Assembly (NCBI RefSeq): GCF_033118175.1
Contig: NC_083698.1
Location: forward strand, 49,889,501-49,953,500
Length of the DNA: 64,000 bases
Origin: Dama dama
Lineage: Eukaryota > Chordata > Mammalia > Artiodactyla > Cervidae
Reading direction: 5' to 3'
A model generated the notes under the pieces. The model was not told where the DNA came from. It was given only the letters and a program-made list of their open reading frames with translations, and ran no database searches. Positions 45,201 to 57,172 of the stretch are shown here, piece after piece. How positions within the stretch are numbered: position 1 is the first letter of the stretch; each line of letters opens with the position of its first letter. The translations under genes were made by a program, and so were the position numbers.

Positions 45201-45887
45201 AATATCGTATCAACTCCTCTTATCAGCCAAACCTAACTGGAAGTCAGTTAGCAAGGAATTCTGGGAAATATATTTTCTGGGGGTCTCTGGCCCCCTGTAG
45301 ATACAGCACAGAACAAGGAAAAAAGTGATTGACCTCAGACAAATAATTAATGCTAGTATACTAACCAAGTATATATTAATTAATGCTGTTATCAGGGTAA
45401 TGTCAATCTCTCCCGGTATTCTGTCATTTCCATGGGTTAAGAATGTATCTCCCTTAATCACTAATATATCTCCAACACATTTCGTAGTGCTTGGCCCATA
45501 AAAGATTTGGAATAAATTAAAAAATATATGGATGAATATTGTTATTGCCTCTATACTTTCAAGAGTCATGATCTCCACTGAGAGTTATGTGCTCCTTCCA
45601 ATGCCACTGTGTATAAGAGCTCTGTGATGTACCAAGAGATAATAAGGCCTCCATCTAAACAAAGTAGGGTCATAGAGGTGTGAGAGAGGAAGGAAAGGAA
45701 GGATATTAGTAAGTGACTGAGTTTCAGATTATAAATTTCAGTTTATAAATTTTTCTTCAGCCTGTCTTAACTGCTTTAGTCATCTCACCGTCTCATCGTG
45801 TAGGCCACTCCAGTACACATATCTACTTGGGAAGATTTTTGTCAGAAATGGAAGATAGGCACCTTATAAAGAATGGTCACTGTAGAT
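45201..45887. other. Unassigned sequence
   Basis: About 690 bp. A 122-codon minus-strand frame (45210-45578) has hydrophobic stretches but resembles no known protein to me. No repeat recognised. Confidence 0.45.
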
Positions 45888-45895
45888 CAAAACTA

Positions 45896-45993
45896 CATGT
45901 AAATCCATGGCTGATTCATATCAATGTATGACAAAACCCACTGGAAAAAAAAAATAATAATAATAAAAATTAAAAAAAAAAAAAAAACAAAAA
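45896..45993 (+). mobile_element. Very short L1 3' end with A-rich tail
   Basis: About 45 bp of ruminant L1 3' end ('ccatggctgattcatatcaa', 'tgtatgacaaaacccactgg') plus a long A-rich tail. An 8-bp duplication, caaaacta, flanks it (45888-45895 and 45994-46001). It is an extreme 5' truncation. Confidence 0.85.
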
Positions 45994-46119
45994 CCAAAAC
46001 TATTAACTAGAATTAAATGATGATCTTCCTAATGTCTATTGTAGGACAGTGTTTAGTGAACACTGTGCTGTTTACCATTATGCTAGGGCAGGATCACTCT
46101 TCTCTCCTTATGGTTTCGT

Positions 46120-47905
46120 CAAATCCTCTGCTTCAAGGAATGGGCCACAGATGAAAGCTTTCAAAACCTAGAAAATGTTTTTATTTCCCTTTTCCTTCTG
46201 TGACTCTAATTACATGTATATTAATCCACTTGAAGTTGTCTCATAGCTCACTGGTAATCCCTTAATTTTTTTAGACTTGTTCTGTTAGTTTAATTTTGAA
46301 TAATTTCTGCTATTATGTTTTAAATTCAATGATCTTTCCTTATGTAGTGTCAAATCTGCTTTTAATCCTTTTTTTTTAACTTCAATATATATTTTGTTTG
46401 GTTTGCTCAAACAACAAAGGAACAGAGAGCTTTTTTTCCCCTTTGTCTAAATATTGCTAATCACTATGGGTAAGGCAAATGATCATAGGTAGAATGAAAA
46501 ACACAAAACAAGAAACTACAACTATAAAAACTATAACATCAAAGTAATAGAATATAGCCAGTTTATCATTGTTACTTAATTTGCTCGAAGGATAGGAATA
46601 TGAGGGCTATTTGTCCAACCTGTTTGTGTTTTCTGGTTGCAAGCTTCTCTAGTTGCCAGGCTTGGATTTTTATTAACCAGAGTAAATATTATTTTAGACA
46701 TTATATTTTCCTTTTCTAGAATTTAGAGTTAGATCTTTGGTGTTAATAATATCTCTCAGGCCTCTCTTTCCTTAATAGGCTCGTTCGTTCTTCCACCTTC
46801 TTGAACTTATAGAGTATGGTTATAGTAGTTGCCTTAACGTGCGTTTTACTGTTGCTGACATTTGTATTATTCATTGGTCTGTTTTTATTAAATTAGTTAT
46901 TAAAACAGTGTGGGAAACACTGTTGTTCATATTTACCTACTTGTTTGTAATTTTTGATTGGATATCAAGCATTGCGAGTATTGGCATTTTTAGAAACATT
47001 CTTGAGGTTTTCTCCGGAATGAGCTTAAGCTGCTTGGGAACATATTGATTCTTTCACAGCTAGCTCTAATTTTTGCCAGATGGAATCAAAGCTGTCTTTA
47101 GTCTAGGGCTGTGTATGTGTGTGTTAGTCATTCAGTTGTGTACAACTCTTTGCGACCCCCTGGCTGTACCTGCCAGGCTCTTCTGTGATGGAATTCTCCA
47201 GGCAAAAATACTGGAGTGGGTTGCCATTCTCTTCTCTAGGGAATCTTCCAATCCAGAAATCAAACCTGGGTCTTCTACATGGCAGGTAGACTCTTTACTA
47301 ACTGAGCCAAGTCTAGGGCTAATTTGTCCCAAATTAGTAAGGCAATACCCTTCTGGGTACCCTTCCTGATGCTCTTGTGTATTTTCTACCCTGGCTCTTG
47401 GGATCATGAACCATTCCTAGCTTTGTGTGATCTCTAGAAATTATTCCTACTGCTTCTTTACAACAGTGTGTTGCCCAGACAAAAGGTGTTTGCTTATGCT
47501 CTGATCAGTGCTCAGCAGGTCTCTAGGGCAACTCTGTACCTCGGGAGTGCTCTCCTTCTGTAGCTCTTTTTGCTGTGGTGGCTCTTCTCTGCCATGCAAG
47601 TTCTAACCGCCTTGGCCTCTCCGGATTCTTGTCTGTCTCTTCAATTCAGAGAGAACTCTGGGTTCTGTTTGGATTCTCTCTCCCTGTGTTGTGGTTTGGA
47701 AACTCTCTCCAGGAAGTAAGCTGGAGCAACCATAGAACTTAAATAATTTATATCCCTTCTCTCAGGGATCACTGCTTTCTGTTGCCATTTGTCCAGTGTC
47801 TGAAAATCATTGTTTGGTATATCTTGTTTCACTTTTTTGTTATTTAAGATAGGGGTGTAAATCTGGTCCTTGTTCTTCTATATTGGCTGGCAGTGAAAGT
47901 CCTTG
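46120..47905 (-). mobile_element. Old L1 5' region (L1M-type), antisense
   Basis: Several blocks fit my memory of the reversed 5' region of old mammalian L1s: 'ttgtctcatagctcactggt' (46237), 'gtgtcaaatctgcttttaat' (46348), 'gtctagggctaatttgtccc' (47311), 'aactctctccaggaagtaag' (47701), and the end 'taaatctggtccttgttctt' with 'tattggctggcagtgaaagt'. The sense 5' end is at the right. A Bov-tA at 47111-47309 interrupts it. No intact ORF. Confidence 0.78.
47111..47309 (-). mobile_element. Bov-tA SINE (antisense) nested in old L1
   Basis: GT-rich tail, slightly deleted body, and a head truncated at 'aactgagcca'. A perfect 11-bp duplication, agtctagggct, flanks it (47100-47110 and 47310-47320) and belongs to the L1 sequence it entered. 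Confidence 0.96.
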
Positions 47906-50900
47906 ACATTTTTCCCAAACGAAAGCTCATGAATACATTGCTCATAAATGCTATTTTTTAAATTCAAAGTTTAATCTAGGTACACTTGGAGAGATTGGAG
48001 TATTACTTGAAAAGGTTTTAATACATATTTTTGACAAAATTACCAGAAAGGCCTATATTTATGTTTGAATTATTCTATTTCCTACATTGGGAACTAATAG
48101 AAACATTTTCCAGAAATTTAATCTTTGCTGAAGTCTAGTGCTTACTGAATTATCATGGATGTCTTGGTGAAGAAAATACTAAAATCCAGTGAAACAAATC
48201 AATTCAGATTTTGTTATGAACTAACTAAATTGGTGACTTTATAGTATCTCGCACTGCAGGTGTTCTTTCACTACTTCATCAAAAATGCACATCTTCCAAT
48301 TATGAAAATTTGTATAATTATATAAAGAGACAAGTACATTTGTCCTGCTGAATAAAAGAAAATTCCATTGTAACAAGTTTTCACACTTGTTGAAAAAAAC
48401 AAACCCTGCTAAGGAGAAAAATTCAATTAGAGAGTAAAAATTTCAAAAGCTAATAACAAATGAAAATATTCTGTGTTCAGATAAATGTTAGAAAAAAAAT
48501 CTATTTTTAATTAAAGTAAGATTCATCAGTCAATCTTTCAAAAGAAATTCAGACTTTGTCACACATTTATTCATTTTCATGTGCTAATAATGGGGTATTT
48601 GGAATGCTGCACAAAACTTGCATTATTTTCAAAGGAAATAGGGTATTTCCAACTAAGTACCAAGACTCCAAATAGTAGTTTGAATAAAATAATGTTTAGA
48701 AGTTATAACTTTAAAACCTCAAAAGTTGATTTTATACTATTAATTATACTCACTTTTAAAAGAGATGTATATCAAAATTAATATTTAGCAAATTAAGCTT
48801 TGAGCCAAGAAATCATACCTCACAAGGGCTTTATTTCTATATGAACAAATATAATTTGAGTTTGAGTCACACCCACATGTTTTCCAATCATCCTTACTCT
48901 ACCTCTGAATGCTAATATGAGAACACAAAAACTCTTCTCATGAAATTTTAATGTCAGTTTCACTTCCAGTTAACACAGTATTAAAATAGTATTCCTCTAA
49001 ATATACACTCTACAAGAAAGTAATGTGACAGCAATAAAAATGCAAACATATTCTCTAAACATATAGATGCCAAGGTAGTTGTTGTTTTTATTGTCATTGT
49101 TTTAATATAATCCTTAACCATTTGTATATTACCATGTGACTGCAATGGTGTAGGTTTTGTGCAGAAAGATGAGCTGTGGATTTTTTTTCTCTTTAAGGCC
49201 ATTGAATCATAGTTCTAATGACTCTAAAAATTTAAAGATAAGAAAGTTCATAATCATTGTATTCAGTATTGTAATGGAGGCCTCAGAAGATATAATTTAT
49301 CCCTTGACTTCAAATTTAAAAACAGATTTAATTATTTTTATTATAAAACTCATTCATGTGTATCATTGAAAATTTTGAAACTAGAAAGAAGTTGGGAGTT
49401 GGAAAGTCATAGTTTCACTACCCACAGAAGAGGAGCTTTAACAGAAGTAAGGTCTTCTGATTAACATTAAGCAATTTTAAGTAAGAGACAGAGATGAGTA
49501 GTAAACTATAACAATTAAACAAGGTATAACAAAAAAGAAATTTTAGACTAAGTGTGACAAATGTTTTGGTCTGTTGGAATGTGTAATTATTTGAATTTAA
49601 AAAGTCAACTTAACATCTAAAGTCTGGAATTAATTTACTTGGTGGGGAATCAAGACAGGGAGGAGGAAGTTTTTTGAGTTAGTCTGATTTCCATCTGGTT
49701 GCACATTGGCTGTTGTAAAGGAATTACAGTATGAATGCCCCATTACTTAGAGGCAAGACATAATATTTGAGGAGTTAATGGTGAGTTACTGAGTTCAGTA
49801 CCTCTTAATGTCTTTTTTCCAGTTCTTTATTGTCCCAAGACTGAAAAAGTTATATAAATTTTTGCTGAGTGTAAAATGTGGGAATTGGGAGAATGAGAGA
49901 AAAGCATGAATTTTTCTGCTGAAATTTGAAGATATTCCCAAATATAACATCAAATGTTATTATTATTTGGAAATAACTCTGAAAGACTCTATTGATCCTT
50001 GCAACTTGAGAAATGATGATGCTTGAATTTGTACATACATACGTACACCAGTCATATACTCTCTTTACTTGTGTGCTATTCTTACACAGTATAATAGTTA
50101 ATATTAATTATTTATAATCCTCAAAATTGGATATTATTATTAATTTATTTCCATAATTTCTTCTTCTTTGATTGTAGTTGATAATAGTCTCTTTTATTTA
50201 TTTAATGGTAACAAGTAAACTCATTTTGTAGGCTTCTTCTAATCATGATGAGATTAACCATCTTTAAGAGTCTGAGTTGGCAGTTTCTTGATTTATATCT
50301 TAGCTCTCATTTATAGTTGTTTGATCCTTTAGTGTTTTATGGCTTTTCACTGTGAGCCAACCTTGAAGCATTAACCATGAGACTTTTTGAGATATGTTAA
50401 GGTGAGTTTACCTATATAGATGCTTTTGCCAGAAACTTGTGTTTACTACCAAACCTGGATCACTTTAATTGACATTTCCAGATATGGGTATTTTGGACCA
50501 TAGAGATAGCCTGATTTTTCTGAGACAGGCTTGCGGTTAGGAAGGGAAGGCCATTACATTTCTCTAACCTCTCTCTGCTCTCCACTCAGAGATAAAGCTG
50601 TGGCATGCAAGTGTCTCTACAGGCTCTATAAACAGGGCAGTTTCTTTCAGGCACTGACCATAGCGTCCTTTCTTCAGGGGTTCTGACTTTGGTGGACTTT
50701 TTTTGAACGACTTAGGTCCTAGACCTTTGTCTCTCTCCGCCAACTGTGAGCCTTTGAAAGTTTGATCGTTAGTTTGTCAGGGATTGGCAAACAGTCCTGG
50801 ACAGACTCCTATTCTGGAGTTTATTTCCTCTGAGTGTGCAGTCTTTTTTTGTTTCTGGTGGTTGAGGAATTTCTTAATTGTCTCCTCTTGCTCAGACAGA

Positions 50901-51954
50901 CATTAAAGTGATTTCTAAAAATGCTATTCACCTGTACTAGGTATATTACACTGAAAAATTTTTCACTTGATTTCTTGTCCTTCATAGTTGCCAGAAACAA
51001 TTCAAACTTCAGTGTTTTATCTTGTTTATAATTTTAAATGTTTTTCTCCATTTTATTTTGAATTTGAATATGCAAAGAAATGGATAATGACTGATTTTTA
51101 TCATGTATTATGCTTGAATCTTAAAATATTGCTCTTTGAAATGTCACAGAAATTAAGGTACTTCAATTTGTAAGCAACTTGAGAAGTTTTGCCTACTCTA
51201 GAATTATTAATACCTTGCTTTAGTGGGTGTTATGGGTATTTCTGAGACAAAGTTACTGAGGAATATTGTGTGTGGACCTAAATTAATCCAAACTAACTTT
51301 ATTTCCTGCAAGTATTTATGAAACTGAAACTACTTGAGACCTGGTTATAGCTCCTGCCTCTAATAAATCAAACCTTCATTTTTGGCTTTGGAGTCTTGGT
51401 ACTTAGTTGGAAATACCCTATTTCTAAGAATTGTCTGTAATCATTGAGTCCAGAGCATTTCCTGGATGTGAGTCTAGCAATTATGATATTCTATATACAT
51501 GTAGAAAAGGAAGTGGGCTCTGCGGTGTGATTTTTTGGGTGATGCCTGCTGACCAAATGATTCCCTCCTCTTTTTAACTGTGGCTCAGTGATGACAGTTT
51601 TTAGCCACTTTACATATACAGCAAAAGCAGGAGTGACTATCTTCAGATAGTTCAGGGAAAGGGCAGGATTTATAGATATCAGCCTGCTCTCTTCTTAGCA
51701 TGGATTTGATTATAAGATAAAGTAAATGTCATTTCCCAAGGTTGAGAGTCTAGGGGGAAGAGATTTCAGACAGATATATTTCTAGGGAAAGAAGAGGAAT
51801 CAATTTTACCTTGTTTGGACAATTTACTGTTGTGAAAGAATAAGCAGCCAGAATTTTCTAAGATCAGAGGAAAATGGGCAATTATTAGTAGCATGTAATT
51901 TTTTTGTAGTTATTTTTACTTTTTTTGCCAAAGTAAACCAGGATTGCAATTTTT
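47906..51954. other. Repeat-poor AT-rich region
   Basis: About 4 kb with no SINE or LINE I recognise. All open frames are short (60-75 codons) and compositionally AT-driven. No splice-bounded exon is evident. Confidence 0.5.
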
Positions 51955-52154
51955 CCTAGCAATACAATTTTTTAGTTAAACTTTTTATTATGTTTTGGGG
52001 AATAGTCAATTAACAAACAATGTTATGATAGTTTCAGGTGAACAGGGAAGGGACTCAGCCATACATATATATATACATGTATCCATTCTCCCCTAAACTC
52101 CCCTCCCATCCAGGCTGCCATGTAACATTAAGCAGAGTTCCATGTACAATACAG

Positions 52155-53060
52155 TTCAGTTCAGTTCAGTTCAGTCGCTCAGTCGTGTCTGACTCTTTGC
52201 GACCCCATGAATCGCAGCACGCCAGGCCTCCCTGTCCATCACAAACTCCCGGATTTTACTCAAACTCATGCCCGTCGAGTCAGTGATGCCATCCAGCCAT
52301 CTCATCCTCTGTCGTACCCTTCTCCTCCTGCCCCCAATCCCTCCCAGCATCAGGGTCTTTCCCAACGAGTCAACTCTTCGCATGAGATGGCCAAAGTACT
52401 GGAGTTTCAGCTTCAGCATCAATCCTTCCAATGAACACCCAGGACTGATCTCCTTCAGGATGGACTGGTTGGATCTCCTTGCAGTCCAAGGGACTCTCAA
52501 GAGTCTTCTCCAACACCACAGTTCAAAAACATCAATTTCTTGGCGCTCAGCTTTCTTCACAGTCCAACTCTCACATCCGTACATGGCCACTGGAAAAACA
52601 ATAGCCTTGACCAGATGGACCTTTGTTGGCAAAGTAATGTCTCTGCTTTTTAATATGCTATCTAGGTTGGTCATAACTTTCCTTCCAAGGAGTAAGCGTC
52701 TTTTAATTTCATGGCTGCAATCACCATCTGCAGTGATTTTGGAGCCCAAAAAAATAAAGTCTGACACTGTTTCCACTGTCTCCCCATCTATTTCCCATGA
52801 TGTGATGGGACCAGATGCCATGATCTCAGTTTTCTGAATGTTGAGCTTTAAGCCAACTTTTTCACTCTCCTCTTTCACCTTCATCAAGAGGCTTTTCAGT
52901 TCCTCTTCACTTTCTGCCATAAGGGTGGTGTATTCTGCATATCTGAGGTTATTGATATTTCTCCCGGCAATCTTCATTCCAGCTTGTGCTTCTTCCAGCC
53001 CAGCGTTTCTCATGATGTACTCTGCATATAAGTTAAATAAGCAGGGTGACAATATACAGC
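52155..53060 (-). mobile_element. BovB LINE (antisense) nested in L1
   Basis: Starts with the reversed ACTGA-repeat end and stops in the RT domain at 'gacaatatacagc'. 'tacag' occurs at both junctions with L1 and overlaps BovB's own sequence, so the TSD length cannot be fixed. It matches the consensus closely, making it one of the younger BovB copies. It is younger than the surrounding L1. Confidence 0.96.
52171..53052 (-). pseudogene. BovB RT C-terminal half, open for 293 codons
   Basis: This is the longest uninterrupted BovB frame ending in the natural C-terminal region. It begins at [15 protein letters not shown] and ends with [11 protein letters not shown]. The catalytic box is destroyed: RYAEYTTLM stands where RYADDTTLM is expected, so both catalytic Asp residues are replaced. 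The rest of the domain, including [10 protein letters not shown] and [16 protein letters not shown], is intact. No endonuclease or N-terminal RT is present. Confidence 0.9.
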
Positions 53061-53491
53061 AGTAGGTCCTTATTGGTTATCTGTTCTAAATATAATCATG
53101 TAAACATGTCCAACTCCCTAACTATCCCTTCCCTCCATCTTTCCTCCCAGCAACCATAAATTCATCCTCCAAATCTATGAGTCTCTTTCTGCTTTGTAAG
53201 TAAATTGTTTTGTATCATTTCTTTTTAGATTCCATATATAAGCAATGTCATACGATATTTCTCTTTCTCTGTCTGACTTACTTCACTCAATATGACAATC
53301 CCTAGGCCCATCCACGTTGCTGCAAATGGCATTATTTCATTCTTTTCAATGGCTGAGGAATATTCCATTGTATATATCTTCTTTATGCATTCATTCCTCT
53401 GTTGATGGACATTTACGTTGCTTCCGTGTCTTGGCTATTGTGAATAGTACTGCAGTGAGCATTGGGGTGCATGCCTAGCAATACAATTTTT

Positions 53492-54000
53492 ATTAGGCAA
53501 AAAGTCCTCCACAAAATCAGTTAGGCAGGTTAGGCAAGAAAATTGGTTAGGCAGGTGGAGAAAGTAGCAGAATCTTTTTCCTAAAGGTCAACCAGGTACG
53601 TTGGTTGGTGAGTCGGCTCTGTCATCTCAAATGTGTTTCTGTTTCTGGTCCAAGACAGTTGTTCCAGTGGTCACTGTTTTCCAGACAATGAGAAAAGAGG
53701 AAAATTCAGGATAGGCTGCTTGTCTGAAGGAGATAATGCTAAAGTTGCATGCATCCATGTCACGTACATCATATTAGCCTGAACTCAGTCATATAGTCAC
53801 ACCTAGCTGCAAAAGAAGCTAGGAAGTGAAAGCTTGAGCTTGACAACCATGTACCCATCCAAAACCCAGACGCTGCTGTAAAAGAAGGGAGAAGAAAGAA
53901 TACTGGGTTACAATCAGTGGTCTGTGCTACACTTACACTTGGCATTAAAGTGTTTATTACTGTTAGCTGAGAGATGTTTTTAAAAAATTAAAATAATAGA
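53492..54000. other. Unassigned sequence
   Basis: About 510 bp right of the L1. No recognised repeat or gene. Confidence 0.5.
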
Positions 54001-54400
54001 AACATGCTTGAGCTGGCTGAAACAAAAATGGAGAATGTATTATAAAGACACAGAGAGCTCAAGTGTGAGAATGCAGCTGGACCTCAGGAAGAGACTAGAA
54101 ACAGGAACTGGAAATTGTCAGAATCCTCCCATGTCTGCATCTCTGCTTCTTTCTGCAGTTTTGATTCGTTCTGTTGCCATAGCCTACCTTTTTGTGATTT
54201 CAGGCCACATAAAGAAAAGAGCATGCAGAGTCCCAGTGGTAACATGTGAAAATTCCAGCAGCATGCAGAACTCATTTGGCTTCTCTGAATCCCAATTCCA
54301 GCTTTGGTTTCTAGATAGGGGAATTCGGTCCATCTAGGGTCAAGTCTCTATCTCTGTCCACTTAATTGTGGCAAAGAGGTATTGAATGATGCAATTGTAG
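54001..54400. other. Possible old interspersed repeat, family unassigned
   Basis: 'cttgagctggctgaaacaaa' through 'gcagaactcatttggcttct' looks like an old mammalian repeat to me, but I cannot name it. The 109-codon plus frame across it (54008-54337) has no recognisable domain. Confidence 0.3.
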
Positions 54401-54699
54401 CTGGTAGAGCCCCATGATGTATGGGGATGCATTCGGAAAAATAAGATGGTGCTCCTTAGACTGTGTCCACAGTGCCAGCCTTATTAGTCTTCATAGTAAT
54501 CCAGCACTTCAAAGAGAGCCCTTATCTTTTGTGCCTAGCTCTTCCAGTTTACTGATAAAGTGAGTGCTCCTAGGGACAAGCAGAATTCATAGCAAACTCT
54601 CATCAGTTGGGAGTTGTGACGAAAATGAAGAATTACTTCTGAAGATGTACATTTTCTCACTGTATGGTCAGTCTTTGCATCACAGAAACTTGTGCTTGA

Positions 54700-55200
54700 G
54701 GAAAAAGAGCAGCTCTCCAGCTGTCAGTCGGTAGCTGACCTGATTCCAGCAGCTAAGGCATGGTGTTCTGTTTATCCAAAACAGCACCAGCGTGAGCTGA
54801 GGTCACCCTGGGATCAAAAAGAAAGGAACAAAAACCAAGCCCACAAAAATGGCCAAACAACTCCCTCTAATGGCTAACAGGAATGACTACATTTGTTAAC
54901 CAATTAAAGGTTTAGACAATCTGTGTTTTCCCTGATTCCTATACTGGTATCCAACCACTGAATGATCCTGATAACATTCAATCTAAAACTAAGAATGCGT
55001 CTTTGAACTGTTCTTAAACATCAGCTAACACAAGCCCAACCCCTCTAACCAGCTCCCTGTAACACCCTTGGACTGAGGTGTTTCCCAGTTCCCCATGGAA
55101 CATGGTCTCTCTGGATGCAGCAAGTAATCAATCTAACTTTGTTTGACTGTAGCACAGTCCTTGGTTGGTGATGCATCTCTAAGGCATCTGACTGAAAGAA
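54700..55200 (+). mobile_element. Possible retroviral LTR, unassigned
   Basis: 'aaaatggccaaacaactccc', and later 'gcaagtaatcaatctaactt' with 'gtttgactgtagcacagtcc', resemble the end of a gammaretrovirus-like LTR. The ends and a flanking duplication were not found. No viral genes are nearby. Confidence 0.35.
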
Positions 55201-55222
55201 CAAAACAAAACAAAACAAAACA
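55200..55222. repeat. (AAAAC)n run
   Basis: Four to five AAAAC units. Confidence 0.95.
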
Positions 55223-55339
55223 CTATAAATGCACAGGCGCTTACACAGAGACTCTTTGTCCCTTTGAACTTCTGTACAGATGTACTGAGCATGTTTTTAG
55301 GCTGGTGAGTTGGTTTGTTTGGAAGATGATTGCTTGTGT

Positions 55340-55547
55340 TCCTGCTAAGTCGCTTCAGTCTTGTCCAACTTTTTGCAACTCCATGGACTGTAGCCTGCCA
55401 GACTCCTCTGTCCAGGGGATTTTCCAGGCAAGAATTCTGGAGCAGGTTGCCATGTCCTCCTCCAGGGGATCTTCCCGACGCAGGGATCAAACACGCATCT
55501 CTTGCACTGCAAGCAGATTCCTTATTGCTGAGCCACCGGGACAGCCC
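55340..55547 (-). mobile_element. Bov-tA SINE (antisense)
   Basis: 'ctgctaagtcgcttcagtct' tail end, complete body, and tRNA head ending 'gagccaccgggacagcccc'. Confidence 0.94.
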
Positions 55548-56080
55548 CTCGAGGGAATGTGTTACAGAAACTTCATTTTTTACTCTGCTCTTAAAAATTA
55601 TTAAATATTTGGACAAATACCCACGAAAGAATATTTATTATTTGTGACATTAACACAATGATGAGAATATAATAGCTTGAATGGCTCTAGCTCCTTTTCA
55701 CAGTTCCAGATATTTAAAATTACTCAAGTAATTTAAGTTTGGAAATGACAATTAGCCTTTAAATTTTTACTTTTATTTGCTGCATCATGACTAACTGATA
55801 TACCCCTCCTGTGAATTCCTGGGACAACTTCTGCAGCACTTACTTACCCTGAAGTATTCATTATATCTAACAGGTATGATTCTGTTTATGTACTTGTGTG
55901 ATTTGTTGACTGTAAGTTCCAGAGAGTATTGACCACATAGAAGGGTTTCTCCTGAGTCTCACAGGGCTTGATACTTTATGCAGAGTAGTTTTTTGAATAC
56001 ACATGTGGCTGATATCTGGATGCTGGGAAAATTCAGTGCCAGTCTGGAAAGGACACTAGATTGCAAGTGCCTTGAAGGCA
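55548..56080. other. Unassigned AT-rich sequence
   Basis: About 530 bp without a recognised element. Confidence 0.5.
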
Positions 56081-57172
56081 TCAGTTCAGTTCAGTCACTC
56101 AGTCGTGTCCCACTCTTTGTGACCCCATGGACTGCAGCACGCCAGGCTTCCTTGTCCATCACCAACTCCTGGAGCCTACTCAAACTCATGTTCATTGCGT
56201 CGGTGATGCCATCCAACCATCTCACCCTCTGTCAGCCCCTTCTCCTCCTGCCTTCAATCTTTCCCAGCATCAGGGTCTTTTCCAGTGAGTCAGTTCTTTG
56301 CATCAGGTGGCCAAATTATTGGAGTTTCAGCTTCATCGTCAGTCCTTCCAATGAACACCCAGGACTGATTTCCTTTAGGATGGACTGGGTGGATCTTCTT
56401 GCAGTCCAAGGGACTCTCAAGAGTCTTCTCCAACACCACAGTTCAAAAACATCAATTCTTAAGAACTCAGTTTTCTTTATAGTCCAATTCTTAGATCCAT
56501 ACATGACTACTGGAAAAACCAAAGCTTTGACTAGATGGACCTTTGTCGGCAAAGCAATGTCTCTGCTTTTAATATGCTGTCTAGGTTGGTCATAACTTTT
56601 CTTCCAAGGAACAAGTGTCTTGTAATTTCATGGCTGCAGTCACCATCTGCAGTGACTTTGGAGCCCAAGAAAATAAAGTCTGTCACTGTTTCCATTGTTT
56701 CCCCATCTATTTGCCATGAAGTTATGGGACTGGATGCCATGATCTTAGTTTTCTGAATGATGAGTTTTAAGCCAGGTTTTTCACTCTTCTCTTTCACTTT
56801 CCTCAAGAGGCTCTTTAGTTCTTCTTCACTTTCTTCCATAAGTGTGGTGTCATCTGCATGTCTGAGGTTGTTGATAGGTCTACCAGCAATCTTGATTCCA
56901 GCTTGTTCCTCATCCAGTCCAGCATTTCTCATGATGTACTCTGCATATAAGTTAAATAAGCAGGGTGGCAATATACAGCTTAGATGTACTCCTTTCCCAA
57001 TTTGAAACCAGATTGTTGTTCCATGTCCAGTTCTAACTGTTGCTTCCTGACCTGCATGCAGATTTCTCAGGAAGCAGGTCAGGTGGTCTGGGATTCCCAT
57101 TTCTTGAAGAATTTTCCACAGTTTGTTGTGATCGACACAGTCAAAGGCTTTGGCATCGTCAATAAAGCAGAG
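56081..57172 (-). mobile_element. BovB LINE (antisense), 5'-truncated
   Basis: Starts with the reversed ACTGA end and reaches further into the RT than the 52.2-kb copy, ending near 'tcgtcaataaagcagag'. The frame is broken near 56550-56570 by a missing base. On the minus strand the RT box reads HADD, and the upstream motif reads HLSCILPP as in the 7.8-kb copy. No clear flanking duplication. Confidence 0.95.
56531..57100 (-). pseudogene. BovB reverse transcriptase fragment
   Basis: 189 codons of RT from MGIPDHLTCFLRNLHAGQEA through GKGVHLSCILPPCLFNL and RHADDTTLMEE. It ends where the frame breaks. The C-terminal region continues in another frame at 56316-56552. No endonuclease. Non-functional. 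Confidence 0.9.

Larger units (their letters stand above)
51973..53473 (-). mobile_element. L1 LINE (antisense) with 18-bp TSD, split by BovB
   Basis: Reversed L1 3' region ('aacaaacaatgttatgatag', 'gatagtttcaggtgaacagg') interrupted at 52154, then resuming at 53061 with 'agtaggtccttattggttat' and running into ORF2 ('attccatatataagcaatgt', 'gaggaatattccattgtata'). A perfect 18-bp duplication, cctagcaatacaattttt, flanks the element (51955-51972 and 53474-53491). Total length is about 1.5 kb including 0.9 kb of BovB. Confidence 0.96.

Noticed and set aside
45210..45578. 122-codon minus-strand frame with hydrophobic stretches as a membrane protein
   Set aside because: T-rich DNA read in one frame gives hydrophobic residues by chance. 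No start context or conserved motif.
3074..57172. BovB reverse transcriptase as a host gene
   Set aside because: All copies are 5'-truncated, frame-broken or catalytically altered, and lie in transposon context.
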